A stretch of 64,000 nucleotides of DNA from Lysobacterales bacterium. Lineage in GTDB: Bacteria > Pseudomonadota > Gammaproteobacteria > Xanthomonadales > Rhodanobacteraceae. Numbering within the stretch: the first letter of the stretch is position 1; the number at the start of each line of letters is the position of its first letter. The position numbers and the translations under genes are program-made. Of the stretch, positions 56,005 through 64,000 are shown piece after piece. Under the pieces are notes generated by a model. It was not told the DNA's origin. It was given only the letters and a program-made list of their open reading frames with translations, and ran no database searches. The stretch is from positions 744,001 to 808,000 of the forward strand of contig JADJHN010000001.1 in assembly GCA_016707485.1 (NCBI GenBank), in the 5' to 3' direction.

Positions 56005-56640
56005 ATGCGTGTCGTGGTGCTCGCCTCGGGCAGGGGCAGCAATCTTGAGGCGCTGATCGACGCGCAGCGCGGCGGGCACCTGCCCATCCGCATTGTCGGC
56101 GTGCTTTCCGACAAGCACGAGGCGCGCGCACTTGAACTCGCCCGCAGCCATGACATTGCGGCAATCCATCTCGATCCGCGCCAGTTCCCCGATCGCCGCG
56201 GCTACGACCTTGCCCTGTTCGCGCGCATAGCCGATCTGCACGCGGACCTGATCGTGCTTGCCGGCTTCATGCGCATCCTCGACGCAGAGGCCTTTGCACC
56301 ATGGCTGGGCCGCATCATCAACATCCATCCGTCCCTGCTGCCCCGCTATCCGGGTCTGCACACGCATCGACGCGCGCTTGAAGCCGGCGATCGCGAGCAT
56401 GGCGCCAGCGTGCATTTCGTCACCGCCGAACTGGATGGCGGGCCGGTCATTGCGCAGACCGTCATCGAGATCGCCGAGGGTGACACGGAAGGCAGCCTGG
56501 CCAGCCGCCTGCTCGCCCGTGAACACCGCTTGCTGGTGGCCTGCGTCGGCTTGCTCGCCGCGGGTCGCCTGGCCTTGAGGGCGGACACGATCCTCCTCGA
56601 CGGCGTGGCGCTGGCCGCGCCGCTGCGCCTGCCGGACTGA
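56005..56640 (+). CDS. purN: Phosphoribosylglycinamide formyltransferase
   Basis: A 211-aa GAR transformylase using 10-formyltetrahydrofolate. 'VVVLASGRGSNLEAL' binds phosphate; the catalytic Asn-His pair is in IINIHPSLLPRYPG and the later Asp in HFVTAELDGGPVI. I took ATG 56005, the usual N-terminus (MRVVVLAS); TTG 55984 overlaps the purM stop and is an alternative. The tail after residue 195 is a little longer than in E. coli. Confidence 0.96.
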   Translation: MRVVVLASGRGSNLEALIDAQRGGHLPIRIVGVLSDKHEARALELARSHDIAAIHLDPRQFPDRRGYDLALFARIADLHADLIVLAGFMRILDAEAFAPWLGRIINIHPSLLPRYPGLHTHRRALEAGDREHGASVHFVTAELDGGPVIAQTVIEIAEGDTEGSLASRLLAREHRLLVACVGLLAAGRLALRADTILLDGVALAAPLRLPD

Positions 56641-56681
56641 ATTCGCTGGCGACACCCGGCATTCATCATGCAGCTACCAGA

Positions 56682-57431
56682 ATGCCGCCCTTTCAGCGGA
56701 AGCGCGCCTTGAACCGGATTGCCACCCTGCTCCTGTGTCTCCTCGTTCCGGCAGGCTGTGTCCTTGCCGATTCACCGATCGCACCGTTCACGGCCGAATA
56801 TGCAACCTTGCGCAACGGCCATGAGATCGCGCGGACGACCATCGAATGGAAGCGCAACGGCGACGCCAACTGGACCCTGCGCACGACCACGCAGGGGACG
56901 TCCAGCCTGGCGAAAATTGCCGGTCTCGATGTCGCCGAAGAATCCGTGCTGCGCTGGAACGGCGCACGCCCGGAAACCACCCGTTACGATTTCCGCCAGG
57001 ACATGGCCTTCAAGAACAAGCGCCGCCACGGCGAGTTCGACTGGGACTCCGGTGAAGTGCACATGGTCGAGGGCGGCAGTGATGCGCGCTATGGCCTGGT
57101 CCCGTTCACCATCGACCGCAATGCGCTGACCATTGCCCTGGCCGCGGACCTGGCCGGCCATGCCGACACCTTCAGCTACAAGGTGGCGACGAAAGACGCC
57201 ATCGACGATGTCCGCTACTCGCCTTGCGGCGAAGTCAAGCTGAATGTCCCGGCCGGCAGCTTCCTGACCCGCTGCCTCGAGCGCGTGCGCAAGAAGCGTA
57301 CATCGACCAGCTGGTTCGCCGAAATCGACAACGGCTGGATTCCGGTGCAGATCGAGCAAGTCGAACGCAAGGGCGACACGATCACCATGCGGCTGGTGGC
57401 GACACGATCGGGAATGGAGAATGGGGAATAG
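56682..57431 (+). CDS. DUF3108 exported protein whose end lies in a repeat element
   Basis: A 249-aa protein with a signal peptide (cleavage likely after CVLA, near residue 29) and a DUF3108 body from about 30 to 240. The function is unknown; the family often sits beside purN in this order. The last residues (ATRSGMENGE) and the TAG stop are encoded by the left arm of a heptad repeat, so the repeat has set the C-terminus. ATG 56682 is used; TTG 56709 with GGAAG upstream is a reasonable alternative. Confidence 0.82.
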   Translation: MPPFQRKRALNRIATLLLCLLVPAGCVLADSPIAPFTAEYATLRNGHEIARTTIEWKRNGDANWTLRTTTQGTSSLAKIAGLDVAEESVLRWNGARPETTRYDFRQDMAFKNKRRHGEFDWDSGEVHMVEGGSDARYGLVPFTIDRNALTIALAADLAGHADTFSYKVATKDAIDDVRYSPCGEVKLNVPAGSFLTRCLERVRKKRTSTSWFAEIDNGWIPVQIEQVERKGDTITMRLVATRSGMENGE

Positions 57432-57526
57432 GGAATCGGCAAACGCAAAGCGACAGCCTGTCGCAAGTTCTACGCGCGCCGCTGTCCTGCTCCAACCATG
57501 CCCTATTGCCTATTCCCCATTCCCGC
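57409..57526. repeat. Heptad inverted-arm repeat, copy 2
   Basis: Left arm 57410-57439: GGGAATG, GAGAATG, GGGAATA, GGGAATC, GG. Right arm 57498-57526: the complement of four heptads, ending CCCATTCCCGC-like. The interior is about 58 bases. It bridges the convergent DUF3108 and murA genes, overlapping the last codons of the first and ending 2 bases before the stop of the second. Confidence 0.88.
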
Positions 57527-57527
57527 T

Positions 57528-58787
57528 TCAAGAAGGCAAGCGGCGGATGCGGGCACCCAGCGAGCCGAGCTTTTCCTCGATGTTTTCGTAGCCGCGATCG
57601 ATATGGTAGATGCGGTCGATGACCGTATCGCCCTTGGCGACCAAGCCGGCCAGGACCAGCGAGGCCGAGGCGCGCAGGTCGGTGGCCATCATTGGCGCAC
57701 CGGTCATCGCCGGCACACCCTTGATGATCGCGGTATTGCTTTCGAGCTGGATGTCGGCACCGAGGCGCTGCAGTTCCAGCGCATGCATGAAACGATTTTC
57801 AAAGACGGTTTCGGTGATCACGCCGACGCCCTCGGCAACGCAGTTGAGCGCGGTGAACTGGGCCTGCATGTCGGTAGGGAAAGCCGGGTACGGCGCGGTG
57901 GTGATATTGACTGCCTTCGGCCGGCGGCCGCGCATGTCGAGCTCGATCCAGTCATCGCCGGTCGAGATATGCGCACCGGCGTCCTCGAGCTTGGAGAGCA
58001 CCGCATCAAGGGTCTTCGGCCGTGCATGGCGGGCGCGGATCTTGCCGCCGGTGATGGCCGCGGCCACCAGGAAGGTGCCGGTTTCGATGCGATCCGGCAA
58101 TACCTCGTAATCGGTACCACCCAGCCGCTCGACGCCTTCGATGACGATCGAGGTGGTGCCCGCGCCGGAAATCTTCGCACCCATGCTGTTCAGGCAATTG
58201 GCCAGGTCAACGACTTCAGGTTCCTGCGCGGCGTTCTCGATGACCGTCGTGCCCTTGGCGAGCACCGCCGCCATCATCAGGTTCTCGGTGCCGGTCACGG
58301 TGACCAGATCGAGCACGATGCGTGCGCCCCTGAGACGCTTGGCGCGCGCCTTGATGTAGCCGTTCTCGACGCGGACATCGGCCCCCAGGGCCTGCAAACC
58401 CTGGATATGCAGGTTGACCGGGCGCGAGCCGATCGCACAACCACCAGGCAGGGAAACCTCGGCTTCGCCGTAGCGCGCCACCAGCGGGCCGAGCACGAGG
58501 ATCGAGGCGCGCATGGTCTTGACCAGGTCATATGGCGCAAACAGGCGATGGGTGGTGCGCGGATCGACCTGGATCTTCATGCGCTCATCAACGACAAGTT
58601 GCACGCCCATCTGGCCGAGCAATTCCATGGTCGTGGTGACATCGTGCAGATGCGGCACGTTGGCGATGCTGACCGGCTCGTCGGCGAGCAGGCAAGCGGC
58701 AAGGATCGGCAGCACGGCGTTCTTGGCACCGGAAATCTGCACCTCACCCTGCAGCGGCTCACCGCCGTTGATTACGATTTTGGCCAT
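57528..58787 (-). CDS. murA: UDP-N-acetylglucosamine 1-carboxyvinyltransferase
   Basis: A 419-aa EPSP-synthase-fold enzyme for the first committed step of peptidoglycan synthesis. The catalytic cysteine is Cys117 in LPGGCAIGSRP, the residue hit by fosfomycin, and SGAKNAVLP at the start binds UDP-GlcNAc. The gene lies 95 bases after ibaG on the same strand, as in other gammaproteobacteria. Together with amgK-murU in this window, both the de novo and recycling entries to UDP-MurNAc are encoded nearby. Confidence 0.98.
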   Translation of the reverse strand: MAKIVINGGEPLQGEVQISGAKNAVLPILAACLLADEPVSIANVPHLHDVTTTMELLGQMGVQLVVDERMKIQVDPRTTHRLFAPYDLVKTMRASILVLGPLVARYGEAEVSLPGGCAIGSRPVNLHIQGLQALGADVRVENGYIKARAKRLRGARIVLDLVTVTGTENLMMAAVLAKGTTVIENAAQEPEVVDLANCLNSMGAKISGAGTTSIVIEGVERLGGTDYEVLPDRIETGTFLVAAAITGGKIRARHARPKTLDAVLSKLEDAGAHISTGDDWIELDMRGRRPKAVNITTAPYPAFPTDMQAQFTALNCVAEGVGVITETVFENRFMHALELQRLGADIQLESNTAIIKGVPAMTGAPMMATDLRASASLVLAGLVAKGDTVIDRIYHIDRGYENIEEKLGSLGARIRRLPS

Positions 58788-58882
58788 GGCCGGCGATTTT
58801 CCTGGTTCGGGTAAATGACAAGGCGACGTTCATCGCCTTGGCGCGAACGACTGTAGCGGGTGGAGTGCAGCAAACTCCGTGT

Positions 58883-59119
58883 TCAACCCTTGAGCGCTTC
58901 TTCCGGTGTCAAGGTGCGCAGCGAGAGGGCATGGATTGCGTTCCCCATGTGGGCGCCGAGCGTCGCGTAAACAAGCCGGTGACGCGCCAACGGCAGCTTG
59001 CCGGCAAACACCGGGCTGACCACGCGCGCCTCGAAATGCACGCCATCGGCGCCCTCGACATGGATTTCCGCGTCCGGAATCCCGCTCTGGATCAGATCGT
59101 GGATGGTCTTTGTGTCCAT
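58883..59119 (-). CDS. ibaG: BolA-family protein IbaG
   Basis: A 78-aa BolA/IbaG-like protein ('GADGVHFEARVVSPVFAGKLPLARHRLVYATLG') with the conserved RHRLVY histidine that shares Fe-S clusters with monothiol glutaredoxins. ATG 59119 is used; the frame reaching 59272 overlaps the kdsD promoter. It is upstream of murA, the standard order. Confidence 0.9.
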   Translation of the reverse strand: MDTKTIHDLIQSGIPDAEIHVEGADGVHFEARVVSPVFAGKLPLARHRLVYATLGAHMGNAIHALSLRTLTPEEALKG

Positions 59120-59194
59120 GAAAAGGCGGATTCCTGGCAAGCCGGCGACGAACAAGCGAACCCGCACGGCATAGGCGCAAACGGGGGTTACAGA

Positions 59195-59200
59195 TACAAT
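59195..59200 (+). promoter_or_regulatory. -10 element for the kdsD-kdsC-lpt operon
   Basis: TACAAT (five of six to consensus) about 90 bases upstream of kdsD, between the divergent ibaG and kdsD genes. The -35 region is weak. Confidence 0.4.
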
Positions 59201-59286
59201 GGGAATGCGTAATGGTACTAAAAATCCGGCTCCGCCGAAATTCCAGGCCGGCGGACCGCGCACTTTCGCCATTGAATCCGACCCCG

Positions 59287-60309
59287 ATGAATGCCCAATT
59301 GAACCCGGCCCAGCTCTCCTCGACCAACCCGATGCTTGTCGAAGCGGCGATCCGCGAAAGCGCGCGCACGGTGATCGTGACCGAGGCGCGTGCGATCGAG
59401 GCCCTGCAGCAGCGCGTCAACGGCAGCTTCCTCAGTGCCTGCCAGCTCATGTTCCAGTGCCAGGGCCGCGTCGTCGTGACCGGGATCGGCAAATCCGGGC
59501 ATATCGCACGCAAGATTGCGGCCACCCTGGCCTCCACCGGCACGCCGGCGTTCTTCGTGCATCCGGCCGAAGCCAGCCACGGTGACCTCGGCATGATCAC
59601 GCAGAAGGATGTCGTGCTGAGCCTGAGCAATTCCGGCGAAACCGACGAGCTGCTGACCATCCTGCCCCTGATCAAGCGCCAGAACGTGCCGCTGATCGCG
59701 ATGACCGGCAACGAATTTTCCTCGCTGGCCAAACTCGCCGACGTCCACCTGGATGTTTCCGTATCCGAGGAAGCCTGCCCGCTCGGCCTGGCACCAACCG
59801 CCAGCACCACGGCCGCGCTGGTCATGGGTGATGCCCTGGCCATTGCCCTGCTCGAGGCACGCGGCTTCACCTCCGAGGATTTCGCCCGTTCGCATCCGGC
59901 AGGCACTCTGGGCAGGCGCCTGCTCGTCCGCATCAGCGACATCATGCATTCCGGCAAGCAGGTGCCGAAGGTCGACCAGCATGCGTCGCTGACTGCCGCC
60001 CTGGTCGAAATGACCCGCACTGGACTGGGCATGACCACGGTGACCAATGCCGCGGGCGAGTTGCTGGGTGTTTTCACCGATGGCGACCTGCGCCGTGCCG
60101 TCGACGATGCCGACATCGACCTGCGCGATACGCCGGTTCGCAGCCTGATGACTTCGGACCCGAAGACAATCACCGCGGACAAGCTGGCCGTCGAGGCCGC
60201 CCAGGTCATGGAAGCCTTCAAGATCCATGCCCTGCCCGTCGTCGACGAGGAGAACCGCGTGGTCGGCGCACTCAATATCCATGACCTGCTGCGCGCACGG
60301 GTGGTTTGA
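59287..60309 (+). CDS. kdsD: Arabinose-5-phosphate isomerase KdsD
   Basis: A 340-aa enzyme at the start of the KDO branch of lipopolysaccharide synthesis. The SIS domain covers about 35-190 (VVVTGIGKSGHIARKIAATLAS, LSNSGETDELL) and two CBS domains cover about 210-335. ATG 59287 gives the normal length. The frame is open to 59212, but that part has no counterpart. Confidence 0.97.
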   Translation: MNAQLNPAQLSSTNPMLVEAAIRESARTVIVTEARAIEALQQRVNGSFLSACQLMFQCQGRVVVTGIGKSGHIARKIAATLASTGTPAFFVHPAEASHGDLGMITQKDVVLSLSNSGETDELLTILPLIKRQNVPLIAMTGNEFSSLAKLADVHLDVSVSEEACPLGLAPTASTTAALVMGDALAIALLEARGFTSEDFARSHPAGTLGRRLLVRISDIMHSGKQVPKVDQHASLTAALVEMTRTGLGMTTVTNAAGELLGVFTDGDLRRAVDDADIDLRDTPVRSLMTSDPKTITADKLAVEAAQVMEAFKIHALPVVDEENRVVGALNIHDLLRARVV

Positions 60310-60316
60310 ACGCTCT

Positions 60317-60445
60317 GAATAGGGAATGGGGAATGGAGAACAGGGAATCGCAAAAGCAGGCGATTGCCGACATCGCTTCCCGGTTATTCCGCAATAGATA
60401 GTTACTGGCTCGCACTGTTTCCCATTCCCCATTTCCCATTACCGC
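60317..60445. repeat. Heptad inverted-arm repeat, copy 3
   Basis: Left arm 60317-60350 holds GGGAATG, GGGAATG, GAGAACA, GGGAATC; right arm 60418-60445 is the complement of GGTAATG, GGAAATG, GGGAATG, GGAAA. The interior is about 67 bases. Unlike the other two copies it lies between genes read in the same direction, 7 bases after the kdsD stop and 8 bases before the kdsC start. Confidence 0.85.
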
Positions 60446-60453
60446 TCGCAACC

Positions 60454-61002
60454 ATGCCCTCCAACGACCTTCCCGCCGTCATTCGCGACCGTGCCGCCAA
60501 GGTGCGCCTGGCCGTGTTCGATGTCGATGGCGTCCTGACCGACGGCCGGCTCTGGTACTCGGAAGATGGGCATGAGCTGAAATCCTTCCACGTCCACGAT
60601 GGCCTTGGCCTCAAGCGCCTGCGCGCCAACGGCATCGAGGTGGCCATCATCACCGCGCGGATCAGCCATCTGGTGGCCAAACGCATGGCCGACCTCGGCG
60701 TCATCCATGTCTACCAGGGCCAGGAGGACAAGCTCGCCTGTTTCGACCAGTTGCTGCATGCCATGCAGTTGAGCGCGGCCGATTGCTCCTACACCGGCGA
60801 TGACCTGCCCGATATTGGCGTCATGACCCAGGTTGGCCTGGCCATCGCCGTGGCCAACGCGCACCCGGCGGTAGCCGCGCGAGCGCACTGGCAGACCCGG
60901 CGCGAGGGTGGCGCAGGTGCCGTGCGCGAGGTCTGTGACCTGTTGCTGCAGGCACAGGGCAAGGCCGATGCGGAACTCGCCAGGCCCCTTGGCCGTCACT
61001 GA
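60454..61002 (+). CDS. kdsC: KDO-8-phosphate phosphatase KdsC
   Basis: A 182-aa tetrameric C0-type HAD phosphatase with motif I FDVDGVLTDGRL and motif IV TGDDLPDIGVM; there is no cap domain. It removes phosphate from KDO-8-P. The start is ATG 60454, directly after the repeat's right arm; its ribosome site would fall inside that arm. Confidence 0.96.
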   Translation: MPSNDLPAVIRDRAAKVRLAVFDVDGVLTDGRLWYSEDGHELKSFHVHDGLGLKRLRANGIEVAIITARISHLVAKRMADLGVIHVYQGQEDKLACFDQLLHAMQLSAADCSYTGDDLPDIGVMTQVGLAIAVANAHPAVAARAHWQTRREGGAGAVREVCDLLLQAQGKADAELARPLGRH

Positions 61003-61050
61003 GCGCATGGGCATTGAAAAACCGCTGAACGCAATCGCGAGGCGCCGGCC

Positions 61051-61632
61051 ATGATCATGGATCGACGCACGCTGATGGTCATGCTCGCGCTGGCGATGAT
61101 TGCCGCGCTGAGCCAGATCCTGCTCTGGTTGACCCGCCCGCCGCCGCTCGAACCCACCTTCAGCGGCCCGCCGCGCTCCGGCTACACGCTCGACAATTTC
61201 TCCATGAATGCCCTGGATGAAAGCGGCAAGCTCAGTTTCACCGTCAGCGGTCCGCGCCTGACCCGGCGCAGCGAGGACGGATCGATCTTCGTCTCGACAC
61301 CGGACTACGTGATCGTCGACAAGGATGCCAACCCGTGGATCGGCAAATCGGATTCGGCTTCGGTCAACAAGGACGGTTCAACGATGAAGCTCGAAGGCCA
61401 TGTCGAGTTGCAGCGCCAGCCTGGCCCGGATGCAGGCCCCGCCCGCATCGTCACCTCCAACCTGATTGCGCATCCCCGCGACAGCACGCTGGAGACCGAG
61501 GCGCCGGCACAGATCACCCAGCCGGGCTCTATACTGCGCGGCACCGGCCTGCGTGGTGACCTCAACAGCAAAGTCCTGGAGCTGCTATCCGATGTCCACA
61601 ACACTTTCGAACCGACCCGGCGCAAACCCTGA
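61051..61632 (+). CDS. lptC: LPS export protein LptC
   Basis: A 193-aa bitopic inner-membrane protein: one N-terminal helix (about 8-27) and a periplasmic beta-jellyroll. It takes LPS from LptB2FG and hands it to LptA. Sequence conservation in this family is low; the call rests on 'SGPPRSGYTLDNFSMNALD' type opening strands, size and the lptA-lptB neighbours. Its end overlaps lptA by 41 bases. Confidence 0.92.
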   Translation: MIMDRRTLMVMLALAMIAALSQILLWLTRPPPLEPTFSGPPRSGYTLDNFSMNALDESGKLSFTVSGPRLTRRSEDGSIFVSTPDYVIVDKDANPWIGKSDSASVNKDGSTMKLEGHVELQRQPGPDAGPARIVTSNLIAHPRDSTLETEAPAQITQPGSILRGTGLRGDLNSKVLELLSDVHNTFEPTRRKP

Positions 61633-62176
61633 TCGCTCGCTCGGTTGGCAACTGCTGCTCGCCGCGATAGGCATGCTGGCGTTTGCTGCAGCCCACGCAC
61701 TGAGCAGCGACCGCGACAAGAACCTCGAGGTCCGCGCCAGCTACAACAAGATGGTCACCACCACGCCATCGTATGCGTTGTTCAAGGACAACGTGCGCAT
61801 CGAGCAAGGCTCGCTGAAAGCCAGCGGCGATGAAGCGCGTGTCTATGAAGGAGATGGCAGCAATGATTCCGGCCGTCGCATCGTGTTGACCGGATCACCT
61901 GCGCGCCTCGAACAGTTGCAGGACAACAACGGCGGCCTGATGACCGCGCGCGCCGCGGAAATCGACTACAACGATGGCAGCCACATTGCCATCCTCACTG
62001 GCGATGTCGTCGTCGTGCAGGAAGGCAAATCCGAGTTCCGTGGCCAGCGCATGACCTACAACACCGAAACAGGTGCCATGGAGGGCGGCAGCCAGGCCCC
62101 GGGCAGTGAAGTGCACATGACCTTCAAACCCAAGCCCAGGGCTGCCAGCAAGCCGGCCACGGACAGCAATCGCTGA
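61592..62176 (+). CDS. lptA: LPS transport periplasmic protein LptA
   Basis: A 194-aa exported protein with a signal helix at about 18-37 (LGWQLLLAAIGMLAFAAAHA) and an OstA-like jellyroll ('VRASYNKMVTTTPSYALFKDNVRI', 'MTARAAEIDYNDGSHIAILTGDVVV'). It bridges LptC and the outer-membrane LptD. ATG 61592 has GGAG ten bases upstream, inside lptC. The stop shares a base with the lptB start (TGATG). Confidence 0.93.
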   Translation: MSTTLSNRPGANPDRSLGWQLLLAAIGMLAFAAAHALSSDRDKNLEVRASYNKMVTTTPSYALFKDNVRIEQGSLKASGDEARVYEGDGSNDSGRRIVLTGSPARLEQLQDNNGGLMTARAAEIDYNDGSHIAILTGDVVVVQEGKSEFRGQRMTYNTETGAMEGGSQAPGSEVHMTFKPKPRAASKPATDSNR

Positions 62177-62895
62177 TGCTGCATGCGGCAAACCTGCGCA
62201 AGGCCTATGGCGGCCGCAGCGTCGTGCGCGATTTCGGTTTTTCGCTGCGCCAGGGCGAAGTCGTTGGCCTGCTCGGCCCCAACGGTGCCGGCAAGACCAC
62301 CTGTTTCTACATGGTGGTCGGCCTGGTCGCCGCCGATTCCGGCAGCATCCGCCTTGATGACCGCACCATCACCAGCATGCCGATGCACGAGCGTGCCGCA
62401 TTGGGCGTTGGCTATCTGCCGCAGGAGCCCTCGATCTTCCGTCGCCTCAGCGTCGCCGACAATGTCATGGCCATCCTCGAGTTGCGCAAGGATCTCGATG
62501 CCAAGGGCCGCGAAGGCGAGCTGGAGCACCTGCTCGATGACCTGCAGATCAGCCATATCGCGCGCAGCAAGGGGGCGAGCCTTTCCGGCGGCGAGCGCCG
62601 TCGCGTCGAGATCACCCGCGCGCTGGCCGCCAGGCCGCGCTTCCTGCTGCTCGACGAACCCTTTGCCGGCATCGACCCGATTTCGGTTGTCGACATCCAG
62701 CGCATCGTGCGGCACCTGAAGGCGCGCAACATCGGCATCCTGATCACCGACCACAATGTGCGCGAGACGCTGGGCATCTGTGATCGGGCCTACATCATGA
62801 ATGAAGGTGCCGTCCTCACCCAGGGCACGCCGGCCGAAGTGCTGGCCAACGAGAAGGTGCGCGAGGTCTATCTCGGCACCGAGTTCCGCATGTAG
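62176..62895 (+). CDS. lptB: LPS export ABC ATPase LptB
   Basis: A 239-aa ATPase of the LptB2FGC extractor: Walker A GPNGAGKTTC, signature SLSGGERRRVEITRAL, Walker B FLLLDEPFAGIDP, H-loop ITDHNVRET. The length and the 'GVGYLPQEPSIFRRL' Q-loop are family-typical. It is followed by 406 bases before rpoN. Confidence 0.97.
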   Translation: MLHAANLRKAYGGRSVVRDFGFSLRQGEVVGLLGPNGAGKTTCFYMVVGLVAADSGSIRLDDRTITSMPMHERAALGVGYLPQEPSIFRRLSVADNVMAILELRKDLDAKGREGELEHLLDDLQISHIARSKGASLSGGERRRVEITRALAARPRFLLLDEPFAGIDPISVVDIQRIVRHLKARNIGILITDHNVRETLGICDRAYIMNEGAVLTQGTPAEVLANEKVREVYLGTEFRM

Positions 62896-63301
62896 CCGGG
62901 ATTGGGGCGCATTCAAGTCGCGGCAGCCGGCAAACAAGCCGTTGCGGCTGCAATGTCCGGGCGGAGCAATGCCCACATGGCCCTTCGGCCAGTTCCAACG
63001 GCCCGACAATTCGACCAGAACGATGCCGCCTCGCGAGGCGGTTTGCTCAAGGTGATCGGCACCACTTGCAGGATTCAGTCACCCGCCAGGTGACAGCATG
63101 TTTGCCGGCGGCGATGAAATTGCCTGTGCAAATACAGCCCTGAAGCATGGCGGGTTTCAATGCGCACTTGCGCCGCTGGCTGCATAAACCCGCAGGCAAC
63201 CGCGAGAGAGTGGACCGTGCGCTGGCGAGCGTCAAGATCTGCCGATGGCACACAATTGGCGCTAAGCTTGCATAAGGCCGTCAGACGACAATAATCCGGG
63301 C
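62896..63301. other. Intergenic region upstream of rpoN
   Basis: About 400 bases with no credible gene. A perfect 16-base palindrome CCGCCTCGCGAGGCGG (63026-63041) followed by GTTTG-like bases is a weak candidate terminator for lptB. Near the end is a sigma-54-like element (63246-63260), listed separately. Confidence 0.5.
63246..63260 (+). promoter_or_regulatory. sigma-54-like element upstream of rpoN
   Basis: TGGCACACAATTGGC has a perfect TGGCAC and exact GG-N10-GC spacing, but TGGC replaces TTGC and the flanking bases do not match. It would start transcription near 63272, 30 bases before the rpoN ATG, and so suggests self-control. It may be chance. Confidence 0.3.
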
Positions 63302-64000
63302 ATGAAACCCGCTCTACAACTCCGAGTCCAGGCTCAGCTTGCGCTGACACCGCAACTCCAGCAGGCAATCAAGCTGCTGCAATTGTCGAGCATTGAACTC
63401 GAAGCGGAACTCAATCTCGCCCTCGAGTCCAATCCCCTGCTCGACATCGACGAAAGCGAGCCGGAAGAGGAAGTCGAAGAGTTCGTTCCGGCCGAGCACA
63501 CGCCCAGCGCCGCGGTCGAAGCCGGCGACAGCAATTCGGCCGAACCGGTCGACAGCACGCCGGATTTCGACGACGTCCCGCTTGATCTCGGCGCTGATTC
63601 GCATGACTACCGCGCCGGCACCGCTGCCAGCGACGAGGAAGGCATGGAGGCACAGGATGCCGAGGCCGAGGATCTGCGCGACCATCTGCTCTGGCAGCTC
63701 AACCTGACCCCGCTGTCGGCCCCCGACCGCGGCATTGCCACGGCAATCATCGAAGCCGTCAATGATGATGGCTATCTCGAGGAAACCAACGCGGTGCTCG
63801 CGCAGAGCCTGGCTGGCCTGTTCGCAGTCAGCGAGGATCAGGTGGAAGGCGTGCGCCATCGCATCCAGCGCTTCGATCCGGTCGGCGTTGCCTCGCGCAC
63901 GCTCGGCGAATGCCTCGACGTCCAGCTCGAAGGCCTCGATGCGGAAACGCCGGGGCTGGCCAAGGCGCGGCAACTGGTCGCGGATTGCCTTGACCTGCTC
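63302..64000 (+). CDS. rpoN: RNA polymerase sigma-54 factor (N-terminal part, cut by window edge)
   Basis: The first 233 residues of sigma-54. Region I is unmistakable (LRVQAQLALTPQLQQAIKLLQLSSIELEAELN), followed by a long acidic region II (about 45-125, rich in Glu and Asp) and the start of the core-binding region ('LLWQLNLTPLSAPDRGIATAIIEAVNDDGYL'). Its place after lptB is standard. The protein would direct the sigma-54-type promoters noted elsewhere in this window. The C-terminal RpoN box is outside. Confidence 0.97.
   Translation, partial: MKPALQLRVQAQLALTPQLQQAIKLLQLSSIELEAELNLALESNPLLDIDESEPEEEVEEFVPAEHTPSAAVEAGDSNSAEPVDSTPDFDDVPLDLGADSHDYRAGTAASDEEGMEAQDAEAEDLRDHLLWQLNLTPLSAPDRGIATAIIEAVNDDGYLEETNAVLAQSLAGLFAVSEDQVEGVRHRIQRFDPVGVASRTLGECLDVQLEGLDAETPGLAKARQLVADCLDLL

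Overview
The window is a 64 kb chromosomal segment of a GC-rich gammaproteobacterium, most likely of the order Lysobacterales (Xanthomonadales) and probably near Rhodanobacteraceae. Evidence: the his operon headed by a TrpR-like regulator, the bolA-murA / kdsD-kdsC-lptC-lptA-lptB-rpoN locus, the DUF2066-pgsA-like-perM-hda operon divergent from purM-purN, the Xantho-type Rrf2 suf regulator, a perfect Clp/CRP half-site pair, and a secreted-type C-terminal 'IFASGFE' tag. No tRNA, rRNA, CRISPR array, prophage or insertion sequence was seen. Nearly all very long antisense reading frames are mirror frames of GC-rich genes.

Layout. 1-7640 (minus): an export operon with a HlyD/MacA-like adaptor, a MacB/LolD-type ATPase and three different FtsX-fold permeases (the last cut by the window edge). 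7641-8183: a rich regulatory region with a CRP/Clp site, a dyad and sigma-54-like elements facing both ways, one of them driving an unknown 99-aa protein. 8989-11716: an XRE-cupin regulator, a HAD hydrolase and a GGEEF diguanylate cyclase. 11876-15082: a tandem glycine riboswitch controlling gcvP. 15115-24667: an M1 aminopeptidase, a DUF1499 protein, exported MsrA and MsrB, an M28 peptidase, a WS/DGAT acyltransferase and a DNA photolyase. 24797-30420: a lipoprotein alpha-2-macroglobulin with an intact thioester, and SlyD.

30629-38045 is a complete, tightly overlapping histidine operon (regulator, hisG-D-C-B-H-A-F-IE) with a TrpR-like operator just upstream. 38308-42989 is a Fur-type iron operon (PepSY protein, DUF2271, DUF4198, ApbE, membrane flavoprotein reductase) in which the DUF2271 protein carries an ApbE flavinylation motif. 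43152-49660 is the suf Fe-S assembly operon (Rrf2 regulator, sufB, sufC, sufD, sufS, GNAT), unusually split between sufB and sufC by a small ORF and a nucleotidyltransferase.

49806-51562 holds amgK-murU (peptidoglycan recycling). 51573-54779 holds hda, perM, a CDP-alcohol phosphatidyltransferase and a DUF2066 gene; purM-purN and a DUF3108 gene follow divergently. 57528-64000 is the envelope locus: murA and ibaG on the minus strand, then kdsD, kdsC, lptC, lptA, lptB and the start of rpoN.

A dispersed repeat with inverted arms of GGGAATN heptads occurs three times (29785, 57409, 60317), each time abutting gene ends. The points most worth following are this repeat family, the insertion inside suf, the flavinylated DUF2271 iron cluster and the sigma-54/Clp-controlled small protein.
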